64,000 nt of DNA from positions 66,145,638 through 66,209,637 of the forward strand of contig CM060177.1 in assembly GCA_030549775.1 (NCBI GenBank), read 5' to 3'. The stretch comes from Tamarix chinensis. Taxonomy: Eukaryota; Streptophyta; Magnoliopsida; Caryophyllales; Tamaricaceae. This document shows positions 22,876-35,163 of this stretch, one piece after another (position 1 is the first letter of the stretch; each line of letters starts with the position of its first letter). The notes under the pieces are model-generated. The model was not told the DNA's origin. It saw only the letters and a program-made list of their open reading frames with translations, and did no database searches. Made by a program: the position numbers and the translations under genes.

Positions 22876-24330
22876 TCTAAAAACTCTTATCTTGCATGTC
22901 CTATAACTTCTTCCAAATCCTCTCATGCTTAACATTCCTAGGTTCTCTTGATCAAATCTCATAAAAAACCATCGATGTAATCATCAAAGCACACATCCGG
23001 ACCTCTAAGTCACCATGCTGGATCATCTCTATCCTCATCTCACCAAGCTTCTCCTGTAACTGACTAGACACCACAACAAAAATGAAAGAGTGTGAGGTGT
23101 TCCTACTCAAGTAATCTACAACAACGTTAGCTTTACCATCGTGGTAGGTTAACTCGATATCATAGTCCTTCACCAACTCTATCTATCTCCTCTATCTCAT
23201 ATTCAAATCCTTCTGAGTGAATATATACCTGAGATTCTTATGGAAAGTGTAGAATTTGTATTGAGTCCCATAAAAATAATGCCTCCAAATCTTTAAATAA
23301 AAAAATGGCTATAAAGTCTAAGTCATGTGTTGGGTAGTTCTACACATCTTGCTTCAATAGAAGAGAAACATAAACTAGTACTTTAGCATGCCAAATCAAA
23401 ATACAACCCATTCTATGCTTCAACTCATCACTATATACCTCAAATCCATCTGTACCCGAAGGTAGAGACAAAACTAATGTTTTAGTCAACTACTATATCA
23501 ACACCTAAAATGCCCCCTCAAATGTGTTATCCATCATTGTCTTTAGAAGGTTTGTCAAAGGATGAGCTAACTTCGAGAATCCATACACGAAATGCCCGTA
23601 GTACCTAGCCAAGTTTAGCAAACCACCAACCTCAAGAATGCTAGTGGGTGCCTTCTAGTCAGTGGTCACTAAAATCTTCATCGAATCCACAACTCCTATT
23701 GGTAGCACATAACCTAAAAATGCAACCTTTTGAAGATAAAACTCACACTTAGAGAGTTTAGCATATAACCTATGATCTCTAAGGAGTGAGAAAATAAAAG
23801 GAGAGTATATCAAAATGTCATCAATGAAATCCACCACAAACTAATAAAGGAATGACCAAAAAATCCTCTTCATCAAACTCACAAATATGACAAGAGCATT
23901 AGTGAGGCCAAAAGGCTTCATTGTAAACTTGTAGTGCTTATACAATATCCTAAAGGTTGTCTTCATGATGTTAGCCTCTTTAATGTGTAGTTGATGATAT
24001 CCTAACCTCAAGTTAATCTTTGAAAAGATCAAAGCACCCCAAAGCTAGATAAACGTGTCATCGATCTTCAAAATGAAATAGTAGTTCTTCACCATCAACT
24101 AGTTTAGATCTTGTTAATATATGCATAGACAAAGGCTTCCATCCTTCTTGTTCACAATAAAAACTGGCAATCCTCATGGAGATGCACTTGGCTAAATGTA
24201 CCCATGCTCCATTAACTCCTCTAGCTGAGACTTCAACTCCCATAACTCTACTTATGCCATCCGATAAGGTGCCTTCAAAACTAGCTTAACCCTTGGTACC
24301 AACTTAATGGTGAAATTTATCTCATGTACT
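22876..24330 (-). pseudogene. pol: Minus-strand element A: RNase H and reverse transcriptase, decayed
   Basis: Read on the minus strand this is the RT to RNase H part of another Tekay-like pol. RT parts are FSKINLRLGYHQLHIKEANI, FGLTNALVIFVSLMKRIF, DFIDDILIYS with the catalytic FIDD at 23817-23828, and [19 protein letters not shown]. RNase H ends with LVKDYDIELTYHDGKANVVV, then DYLSRN. The sequence is cut at 22875 by the plus-strand 3' LTR, shortly after RNase H, so the integrase is missing on this side. Stops and frameshifts break it into pieces. The protein differs clearly from the pol at 15896-18835, so it is an older or separate copy. Confidence 0.88.
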
Positions 24331-24559
24331 GGTGGCATAGCCGGTATCTCCTCCTAAAACACATTAGGAAACTCTTGAGCCACTAAGATATCCTCTAATT
24401 CTGATATATTCTTGTTTAGCTCCTAAACTCTGCACAAAAATATAGGGTAACCCCTCTACACCAATGAGAACAATGCATGGGCAGACATGACCTTTATCAC
24501 TGGCCTAAGCTTACATCTTTTGTAAGAGAACCTAGAATCCTAAGGTCCCCAAAACACAA

Positions 24560-24905
24560 CTCGCTCTTGCATGTAGTATATTACAACATGATATTCCCCT
24601 AGAATATCCATTCCTAGGGTAACATCAAAGTCCTATAAGTCCAAGTCAACCAAATCTACTAGAAATTCTACCTCATCTATCTCTAAGGTCATGTCCTAGT
24701 AAAGCCTAGTGTAATCCAATATATCCTTAAAAGGCAATGCCACATAAATAGAAACAAAAAAATGTAGAGATAAGGCATCTCTAGTGATAAAAGTAGTAGA
24801 CACAAAAGACAATGATGCCCTTAAATCAAATAATACATATGCTGGTAGCAAATGGATGGAAAATGTACCAGTGACCACATCTAATTATCGATCAACCTTT
24901 TCCTG
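24560..24905 (-). pseudogene. pol: Minus-strand element A: protease domain
   Basis: The minus strand reads VTGTFSIHLLPAYVLFDLRA, then SLSFVSTTF, at the retropepsin active site. The usual D-S-G-A-S is now D-L-R-A-S, so the catalytic Gly and Ser are gone. It sits between the gag remnant (right) and the RT (left), in the normal order for a minus-strand element. Confidence 0.8.
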
Positions 24906-26294
24906 GATGATGACATTTAGGCACCTCCCTAACTGCCCTCCCTAGTATCCTCCATCATACTCTCTTGAACCCTACGTCTGACCTCCTCCTTTTTTAGGTA
25001 AAGGGTGAGGTCCCTATGCTCTCCCTAAATCTCTCTAGGCTATGCAATTATTTGGGGTAGTGCCCTTTACTAAAATTTTTACTAAGACTGTTGATAGGTC
25101 CACTACTGATATGCCTACAACGGAAGTGCAAGTCATACCCACTGCTAGAAATGACCCTATTGACTCTGAAATTCAAAAGACTAATGACCCAACTGACCAC
25201 ACATCCTACAGTGAATATAAGTGCCCCAATAGTCTCACCTTGGATGATCACTACCATAGGAACAACACATGAAGCATCTCATTAGTTAAGTAAGTATGCT
25301 CTGCCCACCAGTCTGACCTCTAGGCTGATAACTTGGAGGTTTACTTCCTCAGAACTAAATCTAACCTCCCAAATTCCTATGTCTCATGCTTCCTCTTACC
25401 TAGAATAGAAACTAACTCCTATACCATAGTAGTTATCACACATACCTACTTGTATAAGGTGGCTAAGTCTTGAAAAACATGACACCCATCATGCTATGGA
25501 TGCTGAAGTGGAGCCTTTGCTCAAACTGATAGATAATTATAGACTTGCTAGCTGTGATCCCTAGTGCAAAAATCAAAAGCTTTGTGAAATGGGCATGATA
25601 ATGCCTCACTATCATGCCTCCCTGAGTAAGCTATATGAACTCCTTCAACGTGTCCTTTTTAAGACTCTCTGGATAAAACATAGTCCAAATCACCATCTTG
25701 AATTCCTTTTAGGACATCAATGGTCCTCCTTACATACGACAATCTACCCACCAGATGTTAGTAACCTCTCAAAGAAAGAAAGCAGCAATGCTCGTATTTT
25801 GAGTAGGTGGGCCAACTATCTCGGTATCTTATCTGTACCTCGAATCTATCATTTTAGGATAATCGGGTCCTCATAACTAGCATAGAGCTGTGGGTGATTT
25901 CCTATAACCCATCTAAGCCAATCTTCTCTGATACCCTCCTATGGGTAATGTAAATTTGGAGGTGGTAGTTGAGGCTGAGGCAGATGTCTCATAAACTCGA
26001 TAAATGCCTCAAAAGTCTCTTATAGATTACTTATGTGGGTATTAAGTGCAATTTCTAGCTAACCATAAGATAGAAAAAAAGTTAAGACAAAATCTTTCTG
26101 GCTTACTAGCACATAATACATATAATCACCTTTCAAAGGTCACCTAGGCTACTAGTCCTCAAATTCCTCACAAGTTAATCCAAGTTTTCATGAAAAAAAA
26201 TTAGGATTTTCTAAAATGTAAAATAGACTGTTAAAATAAGATAAGGGATTATTTGAAAATAAAATTTCAAAAATAAAACACTGAGGTAAAAAAT
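24906..26294 (-). pseudogene. gag: Minus-strand element A: gag remnant
   Basis: This lies between the protease and the primer-binding site of element A. On the minus strand a zinc knuckle half, CRMCGQLGH, is visible at 25184-25210; its last Cys is lost to a stop and frameshift. The capsid part is too decayed to follow in one frame. The open frames on the plus strand here (25042-25272, 25589-25876) are antisense readings and match no family I know. Confidence 0.65.
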
Positions 26295-26295
26295 T

Positions 26296-26310
26296 GAGCT
26301 TTGAAACCAA
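26296..26310 (-). other. Primer-binding site of element A
   Basis: On the minus strand TTGGTTTCAAAGCTC follows the LTR end by two bases. It matches the initiator-Met tRNA consensus TGGTATCAGAGC apart from two substitutions. It sets the minus orientation of element A. Confidence 0.75.
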
Positions 26311-26312
26311 CT

Positions 26313-26880
26313 TGTAACACCCCTAGTTTTTACTACTAAAAAATTTCTTTTTAAGTAAAAGCATATACTCAAAAGGTTGGGTGTTACCATTGTAATTGAT
26401 ATAAGTATATCTTACCACACCATCCTTATATCAATCGTAAGGTAAAACTAATAAGAATGTAAAATATGATAAATAGAAATTGAAGAAACTTTCATAAACT
26501 TAGATAAAAGTTTAGAGATTTATTCTAAGTATAATAATCCAAAGTTCAAAAGGGATACCATGGATCTAAGAGTCCAAAAAGGTATCCGGTAATAAAAAAT
26601 GTTTGGATAATATGAATCTATACCCATAATCTTGATAGCAAAGTCACTCCACCACATATAACTCATCAAAGGCTGCAAACTCATCCAAAGGGTCAGCTTC
26701 GACCTACACAAAGAAATCTTGGTTGTCTACTCATGGGAATGAGTAATATCCATAAAATGGATGATTAATACACTATGTATTAAGTAAGGTAACAATTCAA
26801 TTGAATCTATAATACACATAATACATGAATTTAGTTTAGAGAGTAAGCATACATAAGATAACATAAATATTGCATTGGTA
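26313..26880 (-). mobile_element. 5' LTR remnant of minus-strand element A
   Basis: The LTR end on the minus strand is AAACTAGGGGTGTTACA (plus-strand TGTAACACCCCTAG from 26313). The conserved CTCATGGGAATGAGTAATAT and TACACTATGTATTAAGTAAG block lies at 26732-26790. About 570 bp remain. At 26880 the LTR abruptly meets the integrase tail of element B, so everything upstream of its U5 end has been lost. Confidence 0.75.
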
Positions 26881-28310
26881 TTGAGAATCCGCAAATGCCC
26901 CTCCTCATAGGCTAGAGATTCATGGAGCTCGACCTCATTAAGATGGATCATGAAGGAAGGATATAAAATGTATTTCCATAATTGTGATATATGGAAGATG
27001 TTGTGGAAATGTACTAACTCTAGCGGGAGTGCTAAACGATATACAACCTCACCAACATTGTCTAGAATCTTTTAGGGGCGAATATACCTAAGGCTCAACT
27101 TGCTTTTCCTACCAAAGCTCTAAACTCCCTTAGTGGGGTAAACCCTCAACAATAGCTTGTACTTTGTCTCAAAAGTGTCACTACAATGTCTCTCATCATC
27201 GTAATTATTCTAATGACACTAAGAAGCTCTCATTCTGTGTTGGATCAAACAAGCCTATTGGGTCATATCTCGAGTCATCTCAGGTGCCAACATAATAGTC
27301 TCCTGAATGTCACTCTAGCAAAAGGGTGTCTAGAAATTACATCCATATAATTCTTGAAAGGTGCCATCCCTATGCTAAAATGGTAGTTGTTGTTGTGCAG
27401 AAATTCCACCAAATGTAGAATGTCCTCCCATTAGCCTTGGAATTCCATAGTGTAAGCCGGCAACATTTGCTTTAGCATCTTAATGGTCCTCTCAATCTAC
27501 CCATTCATCACTGGGTGAAAGGCAATACTCATTTTTAGCTTTGTTCCTATAACCACCTATAACTTCCCCCAAAAGTAGGAGAGAAACCTCAAATCCCTAT
27601 CGGAGACAATGTCTGTAGGTATACCATGCCTTGTAACCATGAACTTGATGTAAGCGTTAGCCAATTGGTCCATAATTTAGGCTAATTTCATCAGTCCAAA
27701 AACTAACTTAGTTAGTCTTTCCATAATGACTTAGATAGTGTCACACTCGCTACGGGTTCTCAAAAATATACTCACAAAATCCATGGAGATGGAATCCCAT
27801 TTCCATCATAGCACTTCTAGAAGTTAGACTAACCCTACGGGTTTGCCGTATTCAAACTTGACCTTTTAATTAGTGAGAAATCATGACACAAACTCTATAC
27901 CTCTCACTTTATACAAGGCCATCTATACATATACTTAAGATCCTTGTACAAAATTTCCCCTCCTGGGTGGACAGAGTAGGGAGCACAATGTCCTTCTTCC
28001 AAACGTTGGCACTTCAGGTCATCACAACACTATGGTACACACCAACGACCCTTGTAGTGAATGATACCATCCTCTTATATCCAGAATACTTTAACCCAAC
28101 CCTCTTGTATCTTTTGTCGTATCCTTTTGAGCTTAATATCTCCAGGATGCTTGGCTTGGATCTCCTCAAACATTGTTGGGGCAATCTACAAGGCTATGAT
28201 GCAAACCTATAGATCATCCTATTGGATCACCTCCACTCCCATTTCACTTTATTCCTCTAGTAATCAATTAGCCACCATGTGAGAATTCACAGAGTGAGAT
28301 GTCTTTTTTC
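26881..28310 (-). pseudogene. pol: Minus-strand element B: integrase and C-terminal tail
   Basis: Read on the minus strand: the HHCC region is broken (VRGIEFVS near 27885). [10 protein letters not shown] (first catalytic Asp, about 27790), DIVSDRDLRFLSYFWGKL (second Asp, about 27600) and IERTIKML (Glu, about 27490) keep the DDE triad. The tail includes RLALPLELVHFHNIFHISQL and IHLNEVELHESLAYEEGHLR. It stops at 26881, where the LTR remnant of element A begins, so most of the chromodomain-like end is lost. Several stops interrupt the frame. It joins the RNase H to its right in the same element. Confidence 0.85.
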
Positions 28311-28926
28311 CTAAGGTATCTACAACCACATTTTCCTTACCCTCATGGTAGGTTAAATCAATGGCGTAGTCCTTTACTAGCTCTAACCACCTCCTCTACC
28401 TTATATTTAACTACTTCTAATTGAATATATATATTTGAGACTATTATGGTTGATGAAAAATTTGCATCTTTTCCCATATAGGTAGTGCCTCCAGATTTTT
28501 AGTGCAAAAACAACTGCAACAAATTCTAGATTATGATTTTGGTAGTTTTATTTATGTTATTTTTGCTAGCGGGAAGCATAGGTGACCACTCTACCATTCT
28601 GCATTAATACACACCTTAATCCATGCTTGGATGCATCATTGTAGACCTCTAATCCATCTAATCCCACTAGCTGAGTCAGACTAGGTGTTGTAGTTTGGTT
28701 CTTGGAATGTCCCCTCACAAGTATAATCCCATTGAAAGCTGGTATTCTTCTTTAAAAAGTTTGTCAAAGAGTGTGCAATGCTTGAGAATTTCTGAATGAA
28801 GCATCGATTGTATTAGGCCAGTCCTAGGAAACTACAAACCTCTAATATGTTCTTGGGTGAATTCCATTCTTTGACTTCTACAATTTTCTCTAGATCCACG
28901 ATGAATCCTCGTACTGACACTATATA
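28311..28926 (-). pseudogene. pol: Minus-strand element B: RNase H and end of RT, cut by a solo LTR
   Basis: On the minus strand LVKDYAIDLTYHEGKENVVV marks the RNase H end near 28380. The RT/RNase H connection reads VRGFIVDLEKIVEVKEWNSP, then KNILEVCSFLGL, near 28900. The coding stretch is interrupted at 28926 by the LTR at 28927-33450. It resumes at 33451, where the minus strand carries the preceding RT residues ([15 protein letters not shown]). Confidence 0.88.
28922..28926. other. Target-site duplication, left copy (ATATA)
   Basis: ATATA lies directly left of the solo LTR and is repeated directly right of it at 33451-33455. Removing the LTR and one copy brings together consecutive parts of the RT-RNase H sequence. 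Confidence 0.9.
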
Positions 28927-31392
28927 CGTAATACCCCCAAAATTTACTATTAAAAATTTTTATTTAATAAAAAGGTTTAACAGAAGCAAAATAACAAAAC
29001 TAAAAATTCTTGGGATATTACCGCCACAATTAGTACAAGACCATTTCACTCCTACCATTCAAGTACCAAGTGCTAAGGCTGTACAGGATTAACACCAAAC
29101 AAAATTCATTAATTAAACATGAGAATTCATGAAAGAACTCAATCGTCACCATACATAAATCAGATTGCAGGTAAAAGAGTTACAATCCAAGGAGTAAGTA
29201 ACTGAACTTTTCCAAAGATATAAAATACCATACAATAGAACATAGCTAGAATAAAAATGATACAGGGTAAAATAAAAGGAAAGATAGAGTCCAGCTAGGT
29301 TACTGTCGATCCCCAGGCCAAGTTTAGGCTCAACTCTCAGCTCCACCTAATGCCTCATAAGTGTCGTAGGCATCGAAGATACCATCTCTTACCTGCACAA
29401 ACTCAGGTGTGTCCTCCGCTCGTGAGAATGAGCAATACCTATGAAACGGGTGTTTAGTACGCTACGTATTGAGCAACGTAACAATGTAGCTAAGGAAACC
29501 ATATAAGGCATACAACATAAGCATGATCATGTTGGCAACATACAAAAAATAAAAATAATGTGGCTGGATTATAGTCTATATAAACTTGTTCTTTAGTTCG
29601 ATGGTCAACATGCTCGTTTCACACACACTCTTTATCAATCCATGCAAGTACAGAAACCCCAATATTATAGCCTATTCCTCACGTGGACCAGTCTCTAGGG
29701 TAAAACGCTCCTGGCCACTATTATTCATCGGTGGACCGGTCAAGCCTCGACTCATATGGTGTTTCACTATATTTACTTAGTGTCTTCCCCATGTCCTATC
29801 ATCATTAACTTTGGTGTTTTGAGCACATAAACCCCTACTATTATAGCCGATGGACCAGATATCAGGCAAGGTAAAACACTCGTGGCCACTATTATTCACC
29901 GGTTGATCGGTCTGGGACCTGCTCAACAATCTTCCTCTTTAAATGATTACTGTCTTATTCGTGTCTTATTTGATAATATTTAACCGTTGACATAACCTTT
30001 TACTTCTATCCTCCTAAGAGGGCCTGTCCTATATCCTGAGACTTTTGAGCATCCTTTCACACCTCGTTATCCATTCCACTTCCATTTACTCATAACCAAA
30101 ACCCAAATCCTAAGGGTGTGGGTTAAGGTCTATCACCTTATAACCTCCAAATCCTCTTACTACCCCTTTCTAGGGTTTTCCATTGAAAATCCTAATTGGA
30201 CCTATGTGGTCCAACTTCCTCTTACTTATACTACCCTTATTTTTTTTATCACCCAACGCCTCATCTCATTTATATTCAACCCAAATAATATCACTTTACT
30301 CATCGATTTCATATGTGACCGAAAAATACTAGTTGGCTACTCCAAACCCTATCATCTTTTCCCCTACATGTTACCTCTCTATTTTCACCTAACATCTCTT
30401 CTTTTACATGGCACCCATACTCATCCCTCATATAATAAGTTTTCACTCTTATCCCATACTCCACTCTCCCTTAGTTATTTTTTATTTCCACATTTTCCCC
30501 TAGATTGGGGTTTCCTCCCAAAACCTAAATCAAGTCCCTTATACACCCTTACACCAACCTATGTACTATTTTTCATCTCAAGTCTCTAATCACTCCACAA
30601 CTCTCCCCTTACTTTACTTGAGCCCTAAAACAACTTTTCTCATTTAAAGATCATCCCCATGCAAACTCCATCTACCCCATGAAAGCCATAGAAATTCCCC
30701 ATGCAAGATTCACATCACTCATTCATTTTGATCATAACCTCTTTTTATTTTCCTCTCACGGATCAAGAGATAGTTTCGTCAACCTCATGTCCCCTTTAGT
30801 GAACTCACTTCCAATTTTCTTCCTTTTGATCTTTTCATCCCCATATCATATTATTAATCATCCTAACATGTATGTCCTAGAGGGTCATATCATATCACAT
30901 CATAATCACAACATATACATATTATACTCATGCCATAAGAAATCACATGAACATACCTCAACTCCAAGCTATGCTACACATAAAACAAGTTTAATGATAA
31001 TTGTAGGATACACACCATAACATGGTACATAACATCCAAGGCATACAAGACACACAATACACACAAGCCTTAGCTACATCCTTACCTAAAACGACACTGG
31101 GCTTGGAGCACACTTGTACACCTCCTTAGGGTTTTGACTTGATTCACTTATAAGAGGGAAATACTATAGGTTAATCTCCCTCTTACCAAAATTACCATTA
31201 TTCCTACCCTACCCTTATCATAATCTACTATTAGAGCTAATAATGATAATAGTAGTTTTATAAGTAAAAGGAGGGTTATTATTCTCAAAATAGTTAATCA
31301 TGCTACTACTAAACAAAATAAGTCTTAATAGCTACCACGGTTTATGTTAAAGTAATCATAGAAATATTTATATTAGTAAAGGTAATAGTTTC

Positions 31393-31426
<34 letters not shown>

Positions 31427-31734
31427 TAGTTTTAGTGATAATACTAATATCAACCTAAACCCTAGTAATAATAATATTGGTGATATTAGTAATATAAAAG
31501 TAGTGACCATAATGATACTAATAATGATAATATTAGTAGTGATAGTAAGATTAGTGATATATAAAATGTTAACAATAATGACAAGGTAATAATAATGGTA
31601 ATACTAATAAAAGTAATAATAGTAATAATATTAATATTAGTTCTAATCTTAAGAATAATATTAATAAAGGTCTTAATAATCATAATAGTAGTAGCCTTGG
31701 TGATGATATGGTCAAGTATGGTAATAGGGATGGA

Positions 31735-31737
<3 letters not shown>

Positions 31738-31773
<36 letters not shown>

Positions 31774-31826
31774 TAATAATAATAATAATAATATTAATAA
31801 TGATGATGATGATGATGATGATGATA

Positions 31827-31876
<50 letters not shown>

Positions 31877-31877
31877 A
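31738..31877. repeat. (AAT)n followed by (GAT)n microsatellite
   Basis: A run of AAT triplets (31738-31800) passes into about 25 GAT triplets (31800-31877) inside the minus-strand solo LTR. On the LTR's sense strand these are ATT and ATC. The poly-Asp and poly-Ser frames are artefacts. Confidence 0.95.
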
Positions 31878-32594
31878 ATAATGATAATATAACAACAATA
31901 ATAATGATGATGATGATGATAATAATAAAAATAATAGTAACAATAACAACAACAACAAGATTAATAATAATAATAATAACAACAATAATAATAACAGTAA
32001 TACTATTAATATTACTAAAAATTACTAACACTTATATACAAAGGTTTAGGGGTTGGGGAGGTTAGATTACCATCTAAGGATGGTGGCAGAACTGGCAGCG
32101 ATGGTGGAGGGAGAAGAGAGGTGGAGAGATGGTGGTATAAGCTAGAGGAGAGGGAATAACGAGGTAATTGAGGTGGTGGAGGGTGCCTTAGGTGGAGAGG
32201 GTGGAATGAAGGTGGTGGTGTAGCCAAAGGTGGTGGAGGGTGGAGTAGGGAGAAGGAGGTATGGGTGGTAGAGGAAGTTCCCTTAGGTGTTTTGGAGGAT
32301 ATAGATGGTGTTAGTTGTGGTAGGATCAGCCGTGGGTGGTGGTGCAAAGGGCGGCAATAGTCAATGTAGGGATGCTCGAGAGGGCGACCTTTCATGTTCG
32401 AGGTGGATCGTGTAGGGAAACCAAAGGAGGAGGGAGGTTTAATTGGGTAGAGGATGATGTAGGGAACATTATATGGGTGGCGTGGGCTGCAGAGATGGTA
32501 GAAGGCGTCATAACGGGCGTCTAATTGAGAGGTAGCGCAAAAGGGGAAAATTATGGGCTGTGAAAATAAAATTCGATTAAGGCTATCAATGGGG

Positions 32595-32604
32595 GTATTT
32601 ATAG
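32595..32604 (-). promoter_or_regulatory. LTR TATA box
   Basis: On the minus strand CTATAAATAC, followed by CCCCCATTGA, lies 846 bp from the LTR start. The plus-strand LTR at 49146 has TATAAATACCCCCATTAG at offset 882. The match in sequence and place makes this the probable promoter. Confidence 0.7.
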
Positions 32605-33450
32605 GCCTAATTGAGGGGAAAACATAGAAGGAGGAATAGCATAAGAGGGGGAAAGTGAGGCTAGACTATCGTCCAGCAGTGGCAGGTGGTGCATTCCCTA
32701 CCATGGTAGGGTACATTTGGTTGGCGGGAAGAAGAAAAGGGAATGACAGGTGTGTGAGAAGGAGGGAGGATGATTTGTTTGGGTCAAAATTGGAAAGAAA
32801 AAAATGTGGGAAAGAGAGGAAAGGATGGCTAGATGGAGTTGGTGGCTATCGGCGAAGTAAGGCGGGAGGTTTAGGTTGTAGGTAAGGATAATGGAGGAGG
32901 AAGACGTCAAGATAGACCAGCCAAAAAAGAAGAAATAAAAGAAAGAGGGAACTAGACTGTCCAGGAAAAAAAGAAGAAAAGGGTGTGGCATGGGCCTGGG
33001 CTGCATAGGAGGAAGGGAGGGGAACTAGGCCATAGGGCTGGGCTTGCCTAAGTCAGGGGAGTGTAGGAGAAAAAGAAAAGAAGAAGGAAGAGGAAAAGAA
33101 GAAAAAAGAAAGAAAAGGAAGAGGAGAGGAATAAAGGAAAAAGGAAAATAGGTGGGTTGGGGTATTTAAAATATTTTGGTATTTTGGAATATTTAAAAAT
33201 AATAATATTCTAACAAAATAATAATTGAATTCCCCTTTTAGGTTAATTTAGTATTTTTGAGATATTTTTCCTAAATTCTATTTTAATTAGCGAAACACCC
33301 TAATTTTTCCAAATTAAATAATTTATTATTTTTCTCTTGATTTCCCTTAATTAATTCCTTTTATTTTAATAAAACAATTTATTTAATTAATTTTTCTAAT
33401 AAATCCTTATTTAGCTATAATTTTCTAAAGTAGGGTTTTGGGGTATTTCA

Positions 33451-34345
33451 ATATATCCTCAAAAGGCAAACTCAGGAAGCTAGAATCCACACTTGGAGAG
33501 CTTAGCATACAAGTGATACTCCCTAAGGAAGGACAAAATAGTGTGAAGGTGCTGCTTATCTCCTTAAAACCACTATAAATTGGTTAAGGAATGGCATGAA
33601 AATTCTCATCATCATATCCATAAAGACAAAAGGCTCATTAGTGAGCCCAAAGGACATCACCATAAACTCATAATGCCCATACTGTCTTTAAAAGATTGTC
33701 TTTATGATATCAGCATTAGTAATATGCAACTAATGGTAGCCTAACTTCAAGTCAATCTTTGAGAAGATAGTAATGCCTCAAAGCTGGTCAAAAAGGTCAT
33801 TATAACTTGGAAGCGAATATCAATTCTTATTTATCAACTATTTTAGCCCTCTGTAGTTAATGTATGGATGGAGAATCCCATCCTTCTTTTCATGGAAATT
33901 TTTGGTTCTCCCTATGGAGACACACTTGGGCAGATGTATCTCTGAGCCAATGGCTCATCCAACTAAGCATTTAGCTCCCTTAGTTCTACTAGTACCATCC
34001 TATAAGGGGCCCTTGACATAGGTTTAGCCCTTGACACTTGGTTAATGGTAATGTCAACCATGTGCTCTAGTAGCATACCTTATATCTCCTTTGAGCACAC
34101 ATCGAGAAAGTACCAATCCATAGGAATATCTCTTACGGTCACCAAATCCTTATTGTGGACTTAGGTTTGCATTTCCTATACAAAACCCTAGTATCCTATG
34201 GGTCTTATAGCACCACGCATCCTGTATGCAGTTTATTACTATATAGTATCTCCCTAACATATCCATCCCTAATATGGCATCAAAATCCTATAGGCCTATC
34301 TTGAATAACTGCACTAGAAAGTCTATCCCACCTATCACTAAGGCT
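33451..34345 (-). pseudogene. pol: Minus-strand element B: RT and protease end
   Basis: Read on the minus strand from 34345: a decayed protease end (DFDAILGMDMLGRYYIV-like, near 34270), the protease-RT linker near 34050, then RT with the SKIDLKLGYH-like, [18 protein letters not shown] and [15 protein letters not shown] parts. The stretch that should hold the catalytic F-I-D-D is missing: FLNQFIVV (about 33580) passes straight into downstream sequence, a loss of about 30 bp. The right end at 34345 breaks off inside the protease and meets a minus-strand LTR start region, so gag is gone. Confidence 0.82.
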
Positions 34346-35163
34346 ACCTCCGAGTATAGAGGGAGATAATGGGGGAGGGTATTTATAGATGGGTAAGGGA
34401 GCTGAGGGATTAGGGAAGATGATAGAAGGCTTGGCATACATGGATATAGGGAGGAGAGGGGACGATTTTAGGTGGTAAGGTAGGGTAGGAGGGTGTAGGT
34501 GTAGGGAAGTAGGTGGCCAGGCACAAGGGATACAAGGGTCCATGTTAGTGTGCATGACCCTACTTGGCTAAGAAAGGAAGACGGGGAGGGTAGGTGGCAT
34601 GTAGGGCATAGATTTGGGGTCAAAAATGGAAAGAGGGTTGATGGCAACGTGAAGGGGATGATAGGAGGAAGAATATAAAGATAATAAAGAAAAGAAAGGA
34701 AGGATAAAAGGGGAAAGAAAAATAAAGAGGAAAATGGGACTGGCCACCCAAGGAGGGAAGAAAAATAAAAGAAGGAGGAGAAGGGCATGTGCCGCTGAAG
34801 GGAGAAAGAAGAAAATGAAAGAAGAGACAAAAAAGAAGAACTATGCTGGGGAGTGGAGAAATATAAGAAGAAGAAGAAGAGAAAATAAAAAGAAGGAAGA
34901 AAAAAAGAGAAGGAGAAAAAAAGAAGAGAAAAAAGAAGAAAGATAAAGAAAAAGGGAAAAAAAGAAAAAAGGGAAATTATGGGATTTAGGTAGATTTTAC
35001 AGTAAACTTTGGCTTAGTACCAGTAATAAAATAAATAAATAAAGTCAATATAAATAACCTATAAATTATTTTTGGCTCATTAATTAAAATAAAAATCTCA
35101 AAATTAGGTTAAATTAATTCATTGATAATTAAACTTTAGATTTTAAAATGTTTTGGTATTATA
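34346..35163 (-). mobile_element. Minus-strand LTR U3 start fragment
   Basis: A purine-rich stretch (34350-34980) and AT-rich DNA end in AAAATGTTTTGGTATTATA at 35163. On the minus strand this is TATAATACCAAAACATTTT, a decayed LTR start. The TATA box on the minus strand (CTATAAATAC, 34379-34388) is at the LTR offset seen in other copies. Only U3 remains; it breaks off just downstream of the TATA box, where it abuts the element B protease. Confidence 0.75.
34379..34388 (-). promoter_or_regulatory. LTR TATA box
   Basis: CTATAAATACCCTCCC on the minus strand, 785 bp from the LTR start at 35163, matches the TATA boxes at 32595 and 50028. Confidence 0.6.

Larger units (their letters stand above)
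28927..33450 (-). mobile_element. Solo LTR inside element B pol, with target duplication
   Basis: A complete minus-strand type I LTR of 4,524 bp. On the plus strand it runs from CGTAATACCCCCAAAATTT (expected TGTAATACCCC, first base changed) to TTTTGGGGTATTTCA. It is flanked by the 5-bp direct repeat ATATA at 28922-28926 and 33451-33455, the duplication size expected of Ty3/gypsy integrases. Inside, in minus order, are the end block with 'CCATTCAAGTACCAAGTGCT' (29056), the TAC-GCTAC-GTA dyad (29458), motif copies (29655-29930), the AAT/GAT triplet block (31380-32020), a purine-rich U3 (32080-33130) with a TATA box at 32595, and the AT-rich start. It splits an RT-RNase H reading frame, so it is younger than element B. 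Loss of the interior by LTR recombination is the usual explanation. Confidence 0.95.

Noticed and set aside
25042..25272. 76-codon plus-strand frame with balanced composition
   Set aside because: The opposite strand there carries a gag zinc-knuckle remnant (CRMCGQLGH), so this is an antisense shadow.
30116..30589. 157-codon plus-strand frame
   Set aside because: It is antisense to a minus-strand LTR, has no recognisable domain and lies in a region aligned to non-coding LTR in other copies.
31486..32065. 156- and 181-codon frames with Asp, Ile and Ser runs
   Set aside because: They are readings of the AAT/GAT microsatellite inside the solo LTR.
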